DNA from: SKHV01 sp963678565
GTDB lineage: Bacteria > Bacteroidota > Bacteroidia > Bacteroidales > Prolixibacteraceae
Length of the DNA stretch: 64,000 nucleotides
Direction of reading: 5' to 3'
Assembly (NCBI GenBank): GCA_963678565.1
Contig: OY782875.1
Span: forward strand, 992,001 to 1,056,000
Part shown: one piece after another, positions 62,696-64,000 of the stretch
Layout: each line of letters starts with the position of its first letter
How positions within the stretch are numbered: position 1 is the first letter of the stretch
Position numbers and translations under genes: made by a program
The notes under the pieces: model-generated
The model's input: only the letters and a program-made list of their open reading frames with translations
Database searches by the model: none
What the model was told of the DNA's origin: nothing

Positions 62696-63682
62696 TTACT
62701 TCAGGATTTGATTGAAATATTCAATTTCATTGTCGAAATGAATTTCTGGGTTTTTAAGCTGTAATTGTTTTATTTTATTAAGTATGTTTTGAGCAAATTG
62801 CTTGTTTTCTTCCGGCGAATCATTCATTAAGCGATGTCGGGTTGCAGTTGTAATTTTCAATAATTGTTTCGATAATTGGATCGTTGTTTGATCGAAATAA
62901 TATTCTTGAAATTTCTCAAATAAATACTCCACCCCTTCATTTGAAATATGCACCAAATCTTCCTGATAGAATCGGTAATCTCTCAGGTCGTCGATGATTA
63001 TTTCAAACGATGGAAAATAAGAGCAGTTTTGAGGGTGATTCTTGATCAGTTCATCAACGGCTAAGTGTAATGTTGCCTTACTTAATTGATTTTCGTGCAG
63101 GCCATCTTTCAAATGTCGAATTGGACTTACTGTAAATACAATATTTATATTAGGATTGTGCTCAATTATTTTTCTTATTGTTCGTTGCCATTCAGTTACA
63201 ATTTCGGCAACTGTTAAGCGGGTTCTTTTAAATATAGATTCGGGAAATTTATGGCAATTTGCAACAATTTGCCCATTGCTTTTATACTCGTAAACCCATG
63301 CTGTGCCGAAGGTGACAAATAAGAAGGCAGCATTCTCAATTTGTTTTTTTGCTGTGGCAATGGCTTTGTTGCCATACGCAATTAATGATTCTTTAGTGCT
63401 TGCGCTAAAGTTTCCATGCAGTTCAAACGAGTGCCACAAGTTATTGCGTTTGTCAACTAATTCTGTGTTTAACTTTTGATCAGAGAGTGCCTTGTTAACT
63501 AGGTTTGAAATTGAAAAAGGATTAAAAAGCACTCCAAATGGATTGGTGATTGTCTTGAATTTTCGGTCGATGAGTTTTGTTCCAATATTGTCGGTGAAAC
63601 AAGAACCTAACAACAAGATATTTTTTGAATGGTCGATTTTATATTTTTGTTCAGCTGCTGCTAACTCTGTCCTAAATTTCAT
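62696..63682 (-). CDS. GSCFA domain protein
   Basis: The 328-residue protein begins with the family motif LLLGSCFTDNIGTKL (about 23-37), then NPFGVLFNPFSIS, FVTFGTAWVYE, FTVSPIRHLKDGLHENQLSKA and YFPSFEIIIDDLRDYRFYQEDLVHIS. The GSC and DxxH-like blocks suggest an SGNH-type hydrolase or acyl-transferase fold, but no reaction is known. It lies before the glycogen-synthase gene in the same direction. Confidence 0.88.
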   Translation of the reverse strand: MKFRTELAAAEQKYKIDHSKNILLLGSCFTDNIGTKLIDRKFKTITNPFGVLFNPFSISNLVNKALSDQKLNTELVDKRNNLWHSFELHGNFSASTKESLIAYGNKAIATAKKQIENAAFLFVTFGTAWVYEYKSNGQIVANCHKFPESIFKRTRLTVAEIVTEWQRTIRKIIEHNPNINIVFTVSPIRHLKDGLHENQLSKATLHLAVDELIKNHPQNCSYFPSFEIIIDDLRDYRFYQEDLVHISNEGVEYLFEKFQEYYFDQTTIQLSKQLLKITTATRHRLMNDSPEENKQFAQNILNKIKQLQLKNPEIHFDNEIEYFNQILK

Positions 63683-63812
63683 ACGAATACTTTTATTTGT
63701 TTAATATAATTAAATCTAAAGAAGAAGTTTTCTGAATATGATGAAATTTTAAGAAATCTATTGATTTTAATGACCTTCAATTGAATAATTGTATTTTCGC
63801 AAAAAAAAAAGA

Positions 63813-64000
63813 ATGATTGATACACATTCACATATTTATGCTGAAGAGTTTGATTCCGACAGGAATGAAACAGTAGAGAGGGCTTTGGCAGTAGGTGTGG
63901 AAAAGATATTATTGCCCAATATCGATTTAGAGTCGGTGTTGCCGATGATGAATTTGGCAAAGCAATATCCAGCAGTTTGCTATCCGATGATGGGGTTACA
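63813..64000 (+). CDS. TatD family hydrolase, N-terminal part (cut by window edge)
   Basis: The frame from the ATG at 63813 is open to the window end. The first residues, MIDTHSHIYAEEF, contain the metal-binding HxH motif of the TatD amidohydrolase family, followed by AVGVEKILLPNIDLES. Members are metal-dependent 3'-5' exonucleases or DNases. The rest is outside the window. Confidence 0.88.
   Translation, partial: MIDTHSHIYAEEFDSDRNETVERALAVGVEKILLPNIDLESVLPMMNLAKQYPAVCYPMMGL

Overview
The window is a contiguous piece of a low-GC chromosome from a member of the Bacteroidota, most like the Bacteroidales/Marinilabiliales. The signs are the gene families (PUR-alpha-like DUF3276 protein, DUF4954, GSCFA, HTH-cupin regulator, Bacteroidota-type glycogen genes, a type IX secretion sorting domain, TonB receptor with N-terminal carboxypeptidase-regulatory domain), -7 boxes matching TAnnTTTG upstream of many genes, and a general lack of Shine-Dalgarno sites. 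No rRNA, tRNA, IS element, prophage or CRISPR array was found. Coding density is high, and both ends cut through genes (coaE on the left, a tatD-type gene on the right).

Layout. 1-4.9 kb: end of coaE, a TerB-DnaJ protein, a DUF3276 protein, the folD-ffh pair, a possible small RNA and an outer-membrane protein. 5-8.1 kb: a probable metal-uptake locus made of a Cys-rich exported protein, a TonB receptor and a secreted HMA-domain protein. 8.2-14 kb: phosphotransacetylase, a 3-hydroxyacyl-CoA dehydrogenase-like protein and three acetate kinases in a row. 14-26.3 kb: ABC-F protein, proS, an odd Tyr/Ser/Arg-rich lipoprotein with a FadL-like porin, a methyltransferase with DUF4954, a fused SpmA-SpmB-like membrane protein and serA. 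26.3-30.6 kb: a second possible small RNA and an operon of NhaC antiporter plus zinc/manganese-type ABC importer whose ATPase carries an N-terminal DUF1893 domain. 30.8-38.5 kb: a 1410-residue periplasmic repeat protein heading an operon with a flavin oxidoreductase, an M16 protease pair and, last, an EamA transporter (to 39.4 kb). 39.4-42.7 kb: two LytTR regulators without a kinase, an AI-2E family permease and DUF502. 42.9-52.5 kb: sfsA, a T9SS-exported CotH-family protein, a CPA2 antiporter, a YgiQ radical SAM protein and two patatin paralogues. 52.6-64 kb: an operon of HTH-cupin regulator, AMP-ligase remnant and panE; then glycogen metabolism (phosphorylase, GT4 synthase, GH57-like protein), a GH51 arabinofuranosidase, GSCFA and tatD.

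Recurring theme. Several conserved operons contain a paralogue or relative whose catalytic residues are changed while the fold looks intact: the dehydrogenase-like protein in the pta-ack operon (two of four catalytic residues replaced), the second patatin (nucleophile Ser replaced by Asn), the GH57-like protein in the glycogen operon, the LytTR regulator with a receiver lacking its phospho-acceptor Asp, the M16 partner without HxxEH, and a truncated AMP-ligase lacking its P-loop. These, the two orphan plus-strand terminators that imply small RNAs, and the 60-residue repeat array are the parts most worth following up. All family assignments come from reading motifs by eye; no database search was run.
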